Assembly: GCA_947846985.1 (NCBI GenBank)
Contig: CANTUZ010000001.1
Coordinates: forward strand, 171,812,091 to 171,876,090
Origin: Fratercula arctica
Taxonomy: Eukaryota; Chordata; Aves; Charadriiformes; Alcidae
DNA length: 64,000 nucleotides
Reading direction: 5' to 3'
A program made the translations under genes and the position numbers. This document shows, piece by piece, positions 30,820 to 48,904 of this stretch. The notes below the pieces were generated by a model. It was not told the origin of the DNA. It saw only the letters and a list, made by a program, of their open reading frames with translations, and did no database searches. How positions within the stretch are numbered: the first letter of the stretch is position 1; the number at the start of each line of letters is the position of its first letter.

Positions 30820-33800
30820 CTGAAGAAAGAATTAAAAACACATTTAATTTCTAGGGGATTATATTTCTTTAAATATTAATTACTTTTATTTCTATTACGT
30901 TAAAATATTGGAAAAATATGAAAAGCACTGTTCTTTAGAAATTTTCTAGTACCTTGATTCATCTAATAGTAACCATGTTTTTCACTCATGGGATGATATG
31001 CAAGATGTTCAGTACTTTAGATCAAGAAACTCTTCCTTTCAAGCACCAGAAGTACGCATTCATGACCAACGAACACTAACACAGAAGTACTTTGCTGAAG
31101 CACATACTGAAACTATATGGATGGTTTTTCACAAACAATTAGAAATTCCACAATTATAAGTGGGAAAAAAAAAGTACGTTTCATCCTCCTTCACCTCCCA
31201 CAAACACTGAACTCCTAAAGCAGAAGATGGTGACTCCTGCCAGAAGTACAACTGTCAGATTTCTATCTGGAGAGACATTTTAAAGCTTCTGCTATGTTTT
31301 CCACATCATCATAAATCAATGAAAAGAGAGAAGCAACAATCGCCATCACCAAACACCTTTATAATTATAAGCAAAACAGAATGCTTCAGCAGACTGGAAT
31401 TCAAATTACTTTACAAATATATGGCCTGATCTGTAAATGGTTGTTACGTCACTAGTTCTGTTGAAAGTCAAGAATTAATCAAGGGATTAAGGTTCGCAAA
31501 CTAAGAAAGAAAAAAAACCTCATTGTGATGTATATTAATATAAAAACATATAATGATATATACATTCTAATGTGTATATTATAACAAAAATATAAACATT
31601 GACTAATAAAAATTTATACATTCCTTTCACTCACTGATGAAATATAGCTCCTGTTTTGGCTATGATCACAGAGTAAAACGACAAATAAATCTGGATAAAA
31701 AGGGAAGGATGGGAAGTGCGACCAGCTGAACAGCAGGAGAAATTTTGCTATGCAAATGTAATTACTAAATTACAGTATTCATACCAAGCTTGACGCTATT
31801 ATTTTCCTGAAAAATAGAATACTACAAATTTTCTAAATTGGAAGGAAAAGAATTTTATTTTCCACTGCAATACTGCTAAATGACATCCAAGTGCTGTTTA
31901 GTAAAGAGGATTACTTGCATAGAAAGGATTATTACCTCATTTTAGCAAAGACAAGAACAGCCAGATAAGAGTCTGAGTCTAACATCTTACTGTTTGTGAC
32001 AAACAGATTTTTCTAATACTGAGGCTATCACCAAGAGCCACATACGACAAAGGCACGTAGGTAAAATCTGCAGAATGTCCTTCATTTTGAGCTGCCTTTA
32101 CTTTTAGAGAAGGAGACTATTTAAGGAAGAGGCTTCAGTCATTATTTTAAAAAGTACACAGAAATATCCTGTCTAGAAATTTACCAGACAGACCACACTT
32201 TCCTTTAGGATGTTTCCTTTTGGAAAAGCAATGAACACAGTAAGCCTTCTCATTTCACTGCTACTTAAAAGAAAAACTACAGATACTTTTAAAGATTAGT
32301 TGTGTAATCAGATAAGTATTTAAAAAAAAAGTTGATATCAGAGACACTTGAAGCCTTCAACTTCAAACTGAATCTCTTTGGAAGAGGCCAAGTCAATCAC
32401 AATACAGTGTTAAAACTGCCGTCACACGTTAAATGTTAGAACAGCAACATCACATTTTGCTAGCGGAATCCTCCAATAATCCACTTGTTGTCACTTAAGT
32501 GTACAGTCCAAAATGAAACATTTAAAAACCTCTGGCAATATAAAGTCATAAAGGAGTAAATTTTTCTATCTGGAAGGCAAATCATCCTGAATTTGTTCTC
32601 AAAGGGATGGAAAATGAGGATTTAAGTTTTTTGCAGATGAAGACACTACAGACACTGCTAAAGATAAAGCCTCGAAGTACTATGGCTAAAGATGAAGACA
32701 GGAATACCTTGCTGGAAAACTGTACATCTCACCTAAAACTCACAGAGTAAACAGATCCACACTTAGTTGCTTGAACAACTGAGAAAGTCTCCCCTTCCTA
32801 AAGAAGCAGTCTGAAAAAATGCTAGTTGTCAGCTCAGATGAGATTATCTTTTTCAGAAAAGAACAGAACATGGCTCCTTTCTGTAAGTTAAAATGAGATA
32901 CACACCAAGGCCCCAGATAAGGTTTACTTACACATAACTGCTATTCTTCAAATTGTTTCATTATACAGTCATGCTGTGAGCATAAGATGCTAACCACTCC
33001 AACTAGAGAATTTTTGCCTCAGGATTACCTAGAGCATATGCACACGCCCTGTTACCTACGTGAAGCACACCAGAATAATGTGCATCCCCCAACAGCCTTA
33101 GTTTGTCCGAGTCCTAGAGATCTGGAAAGGCTCTTAAAGCTCTAAGGAAGAGAATCTGCAGGATAGGACATGAATATGCAGACAATAAAACTTCAAAAAG
33201 AACAATTAAGAAAAATACATTTTTTTTTCTCTCGAGTGTTTATTTCTACATACAGAAGCACTGTGGGTAATAACGCTCACCAAAAACACTGCTTTACCTG
33301 CAGAAGTGTCCCAGAGGCTTTTGCTTGCTTAAAACTCTAGGTTTGCATTCCCAAAGCCAGCATCCGTCATTGGTGTCTCAGCAACTGCAAAATGCCAACT
33401 GCAGCAGTAAACCAGGCTTCCTGTGAGCACTTTGCAGATTTTAAGATTTCAAACATTCTGCAGATGCTCCAGCGTCATCACCAAAGAAGTCAGAAATATT
33501 ATCCAAAAGATAATATTACCAAAAAACCCTCAGAAATACTATCCTACATCCTCCATTCAACAAGCCAGTAACTTAAACAGCTTATCAGTAAGTAATGTGT
33601 TCAGAAATCCAAGCAGCTAAGACACAACTATTGTGTATGGCATTTTAATATGTATGTGGCATTTAATGTATCTTTTTTAGAGATGGGCTGCTAACGATAT
33701 AGAGGGGTCAGGATTTCCCAGGACTCTAGCTGTTGACAAGCATGTTGCAACAGTAAATGTTCAGTTGTAAACCCGGTCAGTGTGTATCACTATACTGAAC

Positions 33801-34378
33801 TCCAAAACACCTGAAAGCTTTACCACAGATAGAGCTAAGGTGAGTTCCTAGCCAAGGAAAGAGACATCTATCTCTAATTATTTAGAAGGTAGAAGAACTT
33901 TCCGTTTGATTCCAACAAGCTATCTTCTAGCAGGCACCATCACCAGTCGACTGTCTCCTTCAGGAAAGTCACTGTTCAGAGAATGACAAACAGCTTGAAG
34001 CAACACGCTTGCGCACTGCACGTACAGTCACTAAGGAATTAAAAAAGTGCAGTCAGCCTAGCCTATGACAATCAAAGTCTCAATCAAATTATCAGGCATA
34101 AAATCTACTTGTCCAAGCATATTATAAAATGTTGGGTTTTTTTAGAGATGCTATGACAAATAGATTTCAGCTGACCTCCATACAACCAATAATGCAGAGT
34201 CAATAGTGAGTATGAATTCTGTGTGTCTCACTCAGAGGACTTCAAGAAACCCAAAGCGAATTCCAGGACACTTAAGACCTCTTCAGAAAGAAAGAAAGAA
34301 TGACAGAAAGTCCTTGATAACACTTTTAGGAAGATAAATTGTACTTTCCATTCCTTAACTTGAAGGATGAAGCTTGTT

Positions 34379-34720
34379 AATTACAAAACCCCTTACAACA
34401 CAGTAGGGAAAAAACACCAATAAAAAAAGAATTGCACCTTGTTCTGAAAGTTATCCTCTGTGATTCTGATGAAATACAGATGTTTCCATATCTCAGAAGA
34501 ATCTTCACACTGGAATCACGTGTCCTGCCAGTAAATGATCAAAAACCCCACCCAGTTCTTCTTCCAAAGCATTGGAAGCATTACCTACAGTGATCTCCAT
34601 CTTGTACTTCTGATTAAAGGCGTTCAGACGTCTTAAGTTCAGAATGAGTCTGCAGCCTCTATTCCTTTTCTTTACAAGGAAAGAGTCGGCCTGAATTGCC
34701 TTCTTTTTTTGCATTTAAGC
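34379..34720 (-). mobile_element. Fossil reverse-transcriptase fragment, DIRS-like (tentative)
   Basis: The minus-strand frame ending at 34505 contains FLVKKRNRGCRLILNLRRLN followed by AFNQKYKM. This resembles the conserved block of DIRS/Ngaro-type retrotransposon reverse transcriptases, which typically reads as FLVPKK, then G-RPILDLR-LN, then a K-F-M run. Downstream in another frame (about 34379-34498) further weak similarity follows, with an HR-G-L pattern, but it needs a frameshift and has an in-frame stop, so the copy is dead. The family match is from memory of motif order only. It could instead be another RT clade or chance. No ends, repeats or integrase/recombinase were found. Confidence 0.45.
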
Positions 34721-37700
34721 AAGGTGGTTTGATTGCTCTCAATCCACTCAACATTTTTTTCCTGCCTAAGCAGGAAAGATCCCTGGAAAGGACGGGGCTG
34801 GGCAGAGAACGACGAGGTGAAAAATAGACTTAAATAACCTACATACAACATTCGTGATCTGTTACAAGAGGACAAGGTGAAACACGACAAAATTTTTGTT
34901 TACCCAAAGGAAAGGCAAAAGTGGAAAAAGATTATTTAAGTCAAGCTTTCTAGGTGTTCCTTTGAAAAACATACATCGCAGAGGCAAGAAAAAAATCAAT
35001 TTAGCATCACAAGCAGTTGTTTATTCCCTACTATAAACTATGGGTAGTTGCAATCTGATACTACATATCAACAGAAATGAACAAGAAAGGATGAGGAAGT
35101 GAAGCTCTTTATCAATAGATATTCCTATATTATTTTTTTTTACAGTATGGTAACACAATGTAATAAGAATATAAAGCTAAAACTTGGAAGCAAACAAACA
35201 CTGCTTGACTACATGACATCCAGATGCTAAGAGATAATGGACAAAGGTAAAGAACAAGAAAGCCAAGTTCGTTTGGAAAAAGATGCACAGAGATATACAG
35301 AATTCACTGGAAATCAGATTAACCAAATTACTGTCCATAAAAACAATGGAAATTTGAGCCCAGAGATCATAGAATGTAGCAATGACCATGACTACTTATT
35401 GTCCAAGAAAAACATGAGAGCAACTGGAGTCAAGTCAGCTTGACAGATCACTGAGAGAGACAAGAAAGGTGACATTTGAAAAAGTATTTCAGGCATTTAA
35501 ATATATAAGGATCTCACTCTACACACTATCTGAGAAAGATTCAAACAATAAATGCAAGAAAATTATTGTTAAACTTATAAAAAGAAGAAAGAGTTGGACA
35601 ACAAAAGAAGAACTTCATCTGATGAGAAAACATCTGAGCAGGATGTCATCAGAGCTTGGGGATGGGGACAACAAAACAAAACGAGACACAAGATGACAGG
35701 CCAACTGCCAGTTATTCCAATCCTTAACTAAGGACATGCAATCATTCCAACTAACTAGAGATTTAAGCTTACTGACAGCACCAGGAAAAAATCAAGAGGG
35801 GAGAAAGCAACAAATTAACATAGCTATAAGAGGTAACAGCAGGTTCAACTAAAATGATATTCAAATTCTGACTGTTAATGGAACAGATCCCATGACTAGT
35901 GAAGACATTTGATGCAGTTTAGAGGGAAGCACTGTAGAAAGTGAGAAAAGATGTAGTGCTGCTGATAATAGAAATTACAAATTTTCCAAACATTTTTTTA
36001 TAATGCAGTGAGGACTGGAAGGGGAGGGAAGGGGAAGGTACTTGATTCCCTTCAACTGGAACAGTAGTGATGCTGGAGGACACAACTAAATAGGGAAGCT
36101 CCTTTGCTCAGAAATACGACATTACCGAACTAGTAGACTGCTCTGAAAAAATCTTGATAATTGCATACGTAAAGTAGAACGATTTTAAGTTAAAATCAGA
36201 GAATAGCAGAATATAAAATCAAAGTATTGGTGCTGAAACAATTGACAAATTCTTTATGATAAATTAATACAGAACTCAAGAGCTGATTGAATACCAACCA
36301 ACCAACAGTTATTGCAGAGATATTTAAGGGTGGGTAGAAGAAATACTAACAGTGATGCTGTACCACTCCTAATGTGAAAAGACACAGTACAATGAAAAGA
36401 AAAATAATGAAGAAAAACATATGGCCATCTTTCTTTACTGAAAACTAATTTAAAAATACTAATATGACTAAGAGACTGAAAAGTAAACCAAGCTTATTTT
36501 TAACAAACATTAAAAACTTCCACAAAACATTTTAGTGTAAGTACATAATTCTATAATTACCCCCAATACCTGTATAAAGACATTGAAATACAGAAATTAA
36601 AACACCTCCATAAAATCCAAAGTTCCAAGTTTATGTTCGTACATTTCAATAAGCAGGACGAAGAGCTTAGAAAAAAGTTAGTAAGAGTAGCTATATAGAT
36701 AAAATGTCAAATATTCTGAACATATCTCATATATCCTTCGTATTTGTTTCACTGGATTTGAAAAGCTATTTTCAGGTAACAAAGACTAGGAGTTACTTTT
36801 TTTTATTTTTTTAATAAAAGTGACATACCAACACTTAAACTGATATTCAATTGCCAAGAATCCACGTTTATCATTTCTCTGTGAATCCTGTATTTAACCC
36901 TGAGAATCGTTTTCAGAAGGGCTTCAAGACTTCTAATATTTCTCAGCAACCCCCATCCCCCAACCCCTAAACTCCAACACATGAAAAATCCACTATGGTC
37001 TGAGGGTAACGTTTACAAACTCAACAGAATTTCTATCCATCCAATTCCTATTAACTTAGAATTCATGTGTTTAAGAAATTGCTTTCTCCACCCTACTTTC
37101 TATGGATCTCTAACATTCATGCATTCATGCCATCACTATACTTTAACTTATAATTCTGCATTTTTCCTCTCACACTTAAAAAAATCTTTTACGTTTTCAA
37201 CTTTACACAAATTTCTAATCTGCTGCCATTATAGTAGAGAAACAGACTGGAACAATAACCTTACAAAATCAAGACACAAACAACTGGCAGCAAAATAAAA
37301 GAACCCAAACAAATAAAGAAGAATTTTTTAAAAGATAATGTGAACAGTGAAAGGAAGGAGACACATTCAATAGCCATTCTATTAATCTTGAAGATGTAAA
37401 AGCAAGTTTAAAAAAAAAAAAAAAAAAAGATACACAATCTCTTCCATGCCAATCATATATTTCTCTCTTATGTCATGAAGCTCCCATAATGCTTCCCCGA
37501 TTTCTGTTTTGACACAGCCACAGCTGCAATACAAAACAAATTACTTCCAGTAGTAGGGTCAAACAAACGCTTCAAGTGAGATGTTCTGAAGAATCTGGAT
37601 TCGTGGCATTAGAGATATTTTTAGATCTGGTGCTAGTTTCTGACATGCTTTCAGTAGTATTTCGCTACCGAGTGGTACTATACATGTTGTAATGTTCAAA

Positions 37701-38843
37701 AATAGATCTTGGAGAGCATCCAAGTTTCTTATTAGTAAACCTTATTGCAGTTACAGTGGTTCTACTTAACACTTTGTTAAAAACATTTATCAGAACCATC
37801 TGTCCTTATCTATCACAATTACTTAAGTTTATATAATTAATGGACATATAATAAATTAGAATTCTGTGTAATTTTAAATGTTTACAGATCTAGACTTGGC
37901 GCTTGCTGCTGCTCTAGATCAGCAACAGTCTGTGACAGTTTAGGGTGAAGTCAACACAGAAGCGCTAAGTGCTTTCAAAAAAAAAAAAACCACAAACCAA
38001 AACACAACCTACAGTACTTCTGGACATATTTTTCAATGGAAAAAGGAAACAAAGATTATGAGCGGTTTTTTTTTTTTTTACACTTACCTTCAGCACATTT
38101 GAACCACATTTTCAAGTTCATATACTAGCAAATATGAGAGTTTACCTTTTTTGTTCTTAACTTCACCTACAAAATTTTGGTTAGGGAATCTGTTCACTGA
38201 TATTTCAGCAATACTTATCATTTAACTAACGCTACTATGGTCCAAGTTGTCCCAGAATTGAGTTACATAAAAATAAACCAAAAGACACATGGAAAAAGCT
38301 CCTAACAAATATTTCTCTATAACGCTGATAAGACATTTCAGTATATGAGACAATTAAGGAATTGAGCATAAACCTGGCTATGAATTCACAAGGATCTCAG
38401 CAGCTTATCTCTTCACATTTTTACTTAATAGAAAGCATAAGTTATGAAAATATATTTTAATCTAGATTTCTTCTATTTTAGCCACATAAATAATCATCTG
38501 AAATTCAATTTAAGTAAATTGTGTATCATAGCAAATATGCTGAAATGTCAAACCTCTTTCAGCTGTAATACATTTCATGCTCTCATTTACCTCAAAATGC
38601 TCACCTAGAGTAAAGAGGAAGCATTTATAGGAAGAAACTTAGTTATATTTTTACCTCATTTCATTACTTGTACAGTAGAACATGCCCACTAGTGGAAAGA
38701 TAAAAAGGCCTTGTGCAAAAATAGTTTGAATGAAGCAAACTTGCAACATTGCTTACTTATTTAAATTTGTCCTATGCTTCTTATGTTATGGACTTAATTT
38801 TCATAATCCAGAATGTTTCTTAACTCATGATGGCAGTCTTGGG

Positions 38844-38881
38844 AAAAAAAAACCAACCAAACAAAACAAACCAAAAACCCC
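38844..38881. repeat. A/C-rich low-complexity tract
   Basis: A-run followed by ccaaccaaacaaaacaaacc and CCCC, in intron 6; U/G-rich in the sense RNA. Confidence 0.8.
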
Positions 38882-39186
38882 AGCATTGTTTTCTCTTGCT
38901 AAATATGTTGGCCAGTTTTCCTTTTTGTCATACATATTAGCTTTCTTATTAAAAGAAACATGGAACCTCTTTATTCATTTGCCTACACCTATTTTTTCTT
39001 GATACAGTTATTCCTCCTTACCCAAACATTTTATGACGACTGTGATTCAGTGTCCTGTTATATTTAAATCAAAGGAATAAAGTTGAGAGTAATTCAAAAG
39101 ACATATGCTAGCATATCTTATAATTTTCTATCTTTTTAAAGGATTTGATACCCACTATATGCAGCTTAAAATTTTAATAATTTTTA

Positions 39187-43124
<3,938 letters not shown>

Positions 43125-43258
43125 CTGACACACTGTGTTGCTGGTAGTTATAGGAAGTTGGAATTGCACCAATAGGAAGCTGTGGCTTTGGATTGCCTGG
43201 TTGTACCTCATCATCCTCCTCCCCAAAATGATGGACTTTTTCATACTTTTCTAGATAA
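43125..43258 (-). CDS. ARID2: ARID2 exon 4 (end of ARID domain)
   Basis: The exon encodes residues about 96-139, starting [18 protein letters not shown] and ending [10 protein letters not shown]. The acceptor is ttccag|T and the donor CAG|gtaaat. The first base completes an Arg codon begun in exon 3, and the last base begins the Asp codon finished in exon 5. The opening residues are the last helix of the ARID (AT-rich interaction) DNA-binding domain; the rest is the acidic and proline-containing linker that follows it. The donor is followed after 32 bases by a long TA/CA microsatellite. Confidence 0.96.
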
Positions 43259-45394
43259 CTGGAACAAAAAGAAAGCAAAGATTTTGAATATATATAGTAC
43301 AACTAAATCCTTCATCCCCCAAGAGCTGAATTGCCAAAGGAAACAAACTGTACAAACATAGAGATTTACTGGAAACAATGGTCAAAGTGGTATAAAACTG
43401 AAAACGTGAGTCAGACTGACAATAGGTGATACAGAAAATGCAGATGTGTAGAATTATGGATTTAGATATTAAATTTCTTCACATTTGTCAACAACAATTC
43501 CTAGCTAAATTGCAACTCACTGAGCCCTCTTGTCACTAAGTCCATTTTTTCCAAATGAGCTTTTGCTACTCAAGATAACTCTGCAGGTAGAAGCAACATA
43601 AAAATTACTTAGTGCTGGTTACCGATACACGTACCAAGGTGAAGTCCAGAAAAATACTTATTTCTTTTTTGCCTCACCTAAAGAGAAACAGTATACCAAG
43701 TCCTAGCAATTACACAAGCATAAGAGAATTCAGGGAAAATGAGAGCCACAATTCAGGATCAGAAGTTCTGAGCCATGGCTGCAGCTAATGACTATTGGAA
43801 ATCCCTTTGAACTCCTTAAGAAAAATAAATGCTGATATACTGTATGCAGAATGGATCGCAAGCACAGAAGTTATGTATACCAGAAGTAAACAGTCTGTCA
43901 GCCTGGTAAATTAATTACCTCAATTAACAGTTCATTTAGCATTGGAAACTGTAACTTCCAGAAGTTTCTACATTCCCATACAGAAAGTCAACTTAAAAAG
44001 CCCACTGTAGCCTTAACTTCATGCTGATACATAGTTGCAAAACCCTTCATGGAATCATGTCAGGATCAGAAAGCTGCCTAAATTTACAAACTTTCATTGT
44101 GCTGAAAACTGATAATATCAAGCCAACTAAATAATAATAAAAATATTGTATAATCAGGAAATCATTTAAAACATTTACCTTCCTCTTTGTATATGCTAAA
44201 AATATTTCATAATAAGGGGGAAAAAAACCATCAAGCTTTTGGTATAATTTTTGTCAGTAGACACTGAAGTCATTAACTCATGGTGAATCAGAAAGATTTT
44301 AAGAAAACAGTATTCTCATTGACCTCTGTGGTCAGTGCTTCACATGCATTAAATTAGTAATTATTTCATGAAGTGAGATATCAGTGACATACCCATACTT
44401 TTAAAATGTTAGCAAATGTATTTTTATTTTGTCCAGAAAATGGTACATTCCAGAAGAAAGGAAAAAATTTCAGAGTTAATATGGCATATCATGGTGTACT
44501 GTATCACATGCAACTATGATTCACGCCTGACCAGTGGTTAGGATATTCGCAGTAATATATACGTTATTGTTATGTGAACCACTGCTATAGCACCCTCCTT
44601 ATTACGGACTCTGGAGTGAGTTAAGGAGTCAGCAAAAATTTTCACTGCACTATCATTTGCTTTTAGGGATACTGATAGAGTAAAAATTAGATTTAAATAT
44701 TGTTGGTTTTTATCTTTAAACTAGAAGTCCTCATTTATGCTAATTAGGTTCCAATTTAAAATCTGAAAAGAGTAAAATCCTACAAAATTGTTCATAATGT
44801 TTTAAAACTCATATCTCAACGGCCTCCTACCCACAGGGTTTTAAATCTAAATCCTAATTTTTCTCTTCCACTACATTTTCCTTACCCTTTTATCCCACGT
44901 CTTTCCTTCACCTTACATCTCATATCCAAAAATTAAAACCAAATACAACCCATAGCTTCTATATGGCAAAAGGTGATTCTCAGCACATGAGCAAAGATAC
45001 TACTCCAAGGGGGAAATATAAAAATAAAATAGTGCACCTCCTTTCTAAGGAATTTATTTTTTGTTGCATGAAAATGGTCATTGAGAGAGCCTGATCGGAC
45101 TATTTACATAACTGTTTTATTATTTTATATCCTCCTGGCATTTTATCAGAAGTAATACCACAGCTTTATTCTGCTTTATTATCTGCTTTCAGCTATTCAA
45201 ACTTTATTTTTTATAAAACATCATTTCGTTCCGATATCAAGGAACTCCATAAATGAACACCACATAACTGAATACGGCAATCACACACACACAAAGATTA
45301 GATGTGATAATTTCCATTTTCCATATTATCGCTTACTTGAGAACTTCTTAAACATTTTAGGATTTTTTTTTTTTTTAAAAAAGGTGGGTTTTAT

Positions 45395-45434
45395 ATATAT
45401 ATGTGTGCATGTATACACACACACGCACACACTG
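45395..45434. repeat. TA/TG/CA simple repeat
   Basis: A short mixed alternating purine-pyrimidine tract: a TA run, then TG units, then interrupted CA units (cacacacacgcacacacac). It may adopt unusual structure but is common simple sequence. Confidence 0.9.
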
Positions 45435-47642
45435 GAGAGCGTGTTAGAGCTCAATTCAGAACCATGCTCAAGCTCTGCATGGGAGATTAATATTAAATAT
45501 AGTATGGGATTAAGCAATTTAAAAGTAGTGAAGAGAGAAATACACACACTGTGGAATATAACTGATAAGAAGATTTTTAAAAGCATGAAGCTATAGTAGC
45601 ATAGCCAAACATTCAAGTGTACAGTCAAAAATTGAATGCCTGGTGAATAATGCAGCATGCAATCTTACATGCCCCATAACTCCACGCATTCTAAAGTATA
45701 TCGTTACTGGTTTCTCAAAATAACTGTGTAGATACCCTAACACAGCCACAAAACCAAGGTTTATTGGAATAAAATACTCATCTCCAATTGTGAAAGCTAA
45801 AAATCCATGGGCTTAAGTCATCTAGAAAGTATTTTATTCTTCCAGTGACAGAAGCATTTATTCAAGGCTCATTCTTTCGAACTATGTACACCTACATACT
45901 GCCCAGCATCTTTTCCCTATTCTGACCATTCTGAGCCCAGAAAATATTGTAGTAACTGAAAAAATACTAGTGGCTTATGTATTCTGTCAGGCTAAATTCC
46001 CAGCTGTATGCATTAGTAATTGGTATTTTAAGATAAACTTAATAGTGGCTTTTAAAATTCTGAGAAAGAACACACTTGTTCAGGATCCTGAACTACGTGC
46101 AAGTCTAATAGTATGTAGGACCACAAACAATATTTCCAACTTACCCTGGTCCAAACTGAACCATGGGGACAATTAAAATACTTCCAGTAAACACTGCTCA
46201 CTGCAAAAGTCTAGTCTTCTACCAGCATTTGTTTGCTGTCTTTCAAAGAGTTCAGTAAATCAATGAATCTGTCATCATCGCCGTCATCATGGTTTGAATA
46301 AATGAGTTTGTACTGTAATTGAGGTGACCAATGTTGAAAAGATGATTTCACAAAACTAGTCTAACTTCCGATACCAAGTCAAAAGGAAATCTAAAAATAT
46401 CGAACTGATCTTTCCTACACATACACAAATACATGCTTTGCTTTGTACTCCTATGAGATCCATCAAAAGCTGTTGAAATTGAGGAAAAGGCAGGTCAAGG
46501 AAAAGATACTGCCTTCACAAAGTCCTGAATCAGATTGCTCAAATCTATGAATAAGTCCAATCCAGTTAAACAGAACCTACACAAATGTGTCTTTATGATC
46601 ACGACCTAAAGGAGTAGCTCAGAGACAGCTTGACCTTCCCTCCTTCTGACCATCCAGTCTCTCACTCTTCAGAGAGCTCATTTAGCAAATGAAGAGGATT
46701 CTAGGTTGGCCTTCCACTGATCTTTTCAAACTGACCCGGGTGAGAAGAACACTACAGCTGATGCAGGGGAAACAGCTGTACACAGCAAGAAGATGATGCA
46801 CATGTGCCATTCCTACGCTGGCAGAAGCTACACTGCCTTAGATTGTCTAACAGGACTTCAGAAGTGCTGTGGCTGTATCTAATTTCCTCATATTTGTTGG
46901 TCGGAGCCAAAGCTTAAGCTTAGCATAAAACATTTTATTACTAAATGTAAGACTTCATAAGAATATTTAATAAGATGAAGTAAAAATCCCTATACAGAAA
47001 CACATACAGTACTCAAAATACAGTTTGCAAATTTACTACCAGCTTTTTCTAGACTTGTCCCTTCTACCAAGAATGAATTGTTATTTAAGCACTAAAAAAA
47101 GCCTTATCTATCATAAAATAATCCATATTATTCCATAATTTAAAATACTAATACTGAACCTTGTGCTTTTTATTAGAGTTGAAGAATATGAATATCCTAG
47201 ATGTGCTTCTCTGTTAATACCTACTTTATTAAAATGTGTTAAAACAGTTCTGCCAAACAGAGAAACTCTGAAGTTTCAAAATCTAGTTTCCTTCTTCCCT
47301 CTCTGAAAACAAAACACATTGTCTCCCACTCAGTTCGATTAAGAAATTTTGGGGGTGGGGGGCAGAAAAATTTTATGTATAAATTAAAAGACCTTTGCAA
47401 ACTAAAAGGGTCATAATTTTGTTCAGTGTCGACAACTCTCATGAAGTTCTCAAAAATGTCTTATTTTCACAGGAAACCAGGATTCAAATCAACCTTAAGT
47501 GATGATCTAATAAAGCAGGTACCAACTTTGCTTTCATAAATTCTCAGTTCTTTTTGTTGTTATTTAATTTACCGAAGTTCCACCTCTTCAAAGAACAGTC
47601 CCTCTTTCCTATCTCACCCCAAACTAATCAAGTTTGCTGAGG

Positions 47643-47739
47643 AAAAAAACAACCACAAACAACAAAACGTAATAAAAAAAAAAGTCCCCAACAATCCCAA
47701 CACATCAGTTACAAAGGCTAAAAAAAACCAAACAAACCA
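47643..47739. repeat. A/C-rich low-complexity tract
   Basis: The plus strand is almost purely A and C with short interruptions (acaaccacaaacaacaaaac and similar). The sense ARID2 RNA is therefore U/G-rich here. There is no regular unit. Confidence 0.75.
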
Positions 47740-48780
47740 CATGACAAATAGAAAGCCCTTCCCCACTTCTAACACATATACTTATTCCGTTTAAGATACT
47801 GCTAGTTCGGAGGGAGGATGTTTCACTATTTCTGAATCCGTTGAGTTTAAAAGCACTGTACGACTGAATTTCAGCCATAATAACCAGACCGTAATAGACT
47901 CCTTCAGTATGATTCCTTTATGCTATGGAAGTACCAACTGTTTACAGACAGCTGTACAGACCTCAATCCTTCAAACCCTCCTTTTGTTTCCTGCAGAGAG
48001 AATGCATGACCTGGAATTTTAGTGTAGAGAAGGAGCTTTGTAAATTAGCTTGTTAATGAGCTTTGCTAGTCTTAAATTCTAATCTTACCAGTCTGGCACA
48101 CAGCTACTATGCAAACAGCAGCAGAGTTATCATAGAGACAGGTCTCGCTCTAAAGATATAAGAAATTTAAGAATAACAAATGGAGCTTTTCTATTACTGA
48201 AACACAGTTGTGCAAAAGCTCATAAAGTATAACCAGATAGTCGCAAAAGGCTAATCTCATGCTTCAAAACAAGTTAAATCTGTAGCTATAGACTAGAAAT
48301 GCATACTTTGATCACAGAAATTCAGAATGCTTCCTTAATTTAGCAAAGTCACAAGTGGTACACATCAACAATACAGGTCTTGATCTTTTAATTTCAATGT
48401 CAACTGAACAATTAGCCCCGAAAGCGAAAGATGCAGCTAATATATGCAAAAAAGAACTAAAGGAACTAAATGAAGGATGGGAACGGAACTACTAATGAAA
48501 CAAGCAAGGTATATGGGATATAAAAGTTCCAAAGACATCTGAGGAAAAAAAACCTAAGCATTATGTTGAAGCCTTGGTGACAACAGAGTCAAGAGGAAAA
48601 CTGCCTTCATACATACCCTGAAAGGTGCTCCACACTGTTAGCATGGCATCTTGAACTGGTGTTAGCCCAGTGCACGCATGATCCAAAGTATTAAAGAAAC
48701 TGAAATTTAACAAAACCCAGTGGCAATTCACTCCCACTCCCTCGTTTCAGCTTGGATCACACCTCTATTCTGAGAGACTT

Positions 48781-48904
48781 AAAAAAAACCAAAACCAACC
48801 AACTAAAAAAACAACCAAACAAAAAAGCACAACAAAAATGACACCCCCAAAAAAAACCCCAAACAAGCCAACAACAACAACCCCTCTCCCCAAAAGAAAA
48901 CCCC
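48781..48904. repeat. A/C-rich low-complexity tract (about 125 bases)
   Basis: This is the longest such tract in the window, with alternating A-runs and C-runs such as accaaaaccaaccaactaaa and ccccaaacaagccaacaaca. The opposite-strand ORF that appears here, rich in Phe, Gly, Cys and Trp, is a product of this composition and not a gene. Confidence 0.85.

Noticed and set aside
31250..31320. Possible C/D-box snoRNA on the minus strand (atgatga followed about 50 bases later by ctga)
   Set aside because: The flanking bases do not form a terminal stem and no convincing guide region is seen; such short boxes occur by chance.
36981..37298. 105-codon plus-strand ORF in intron 6
   Set aside because: AT-rich, Ser/Leu/Phe/His-heavy translation without any pattern; no homologue recognised.
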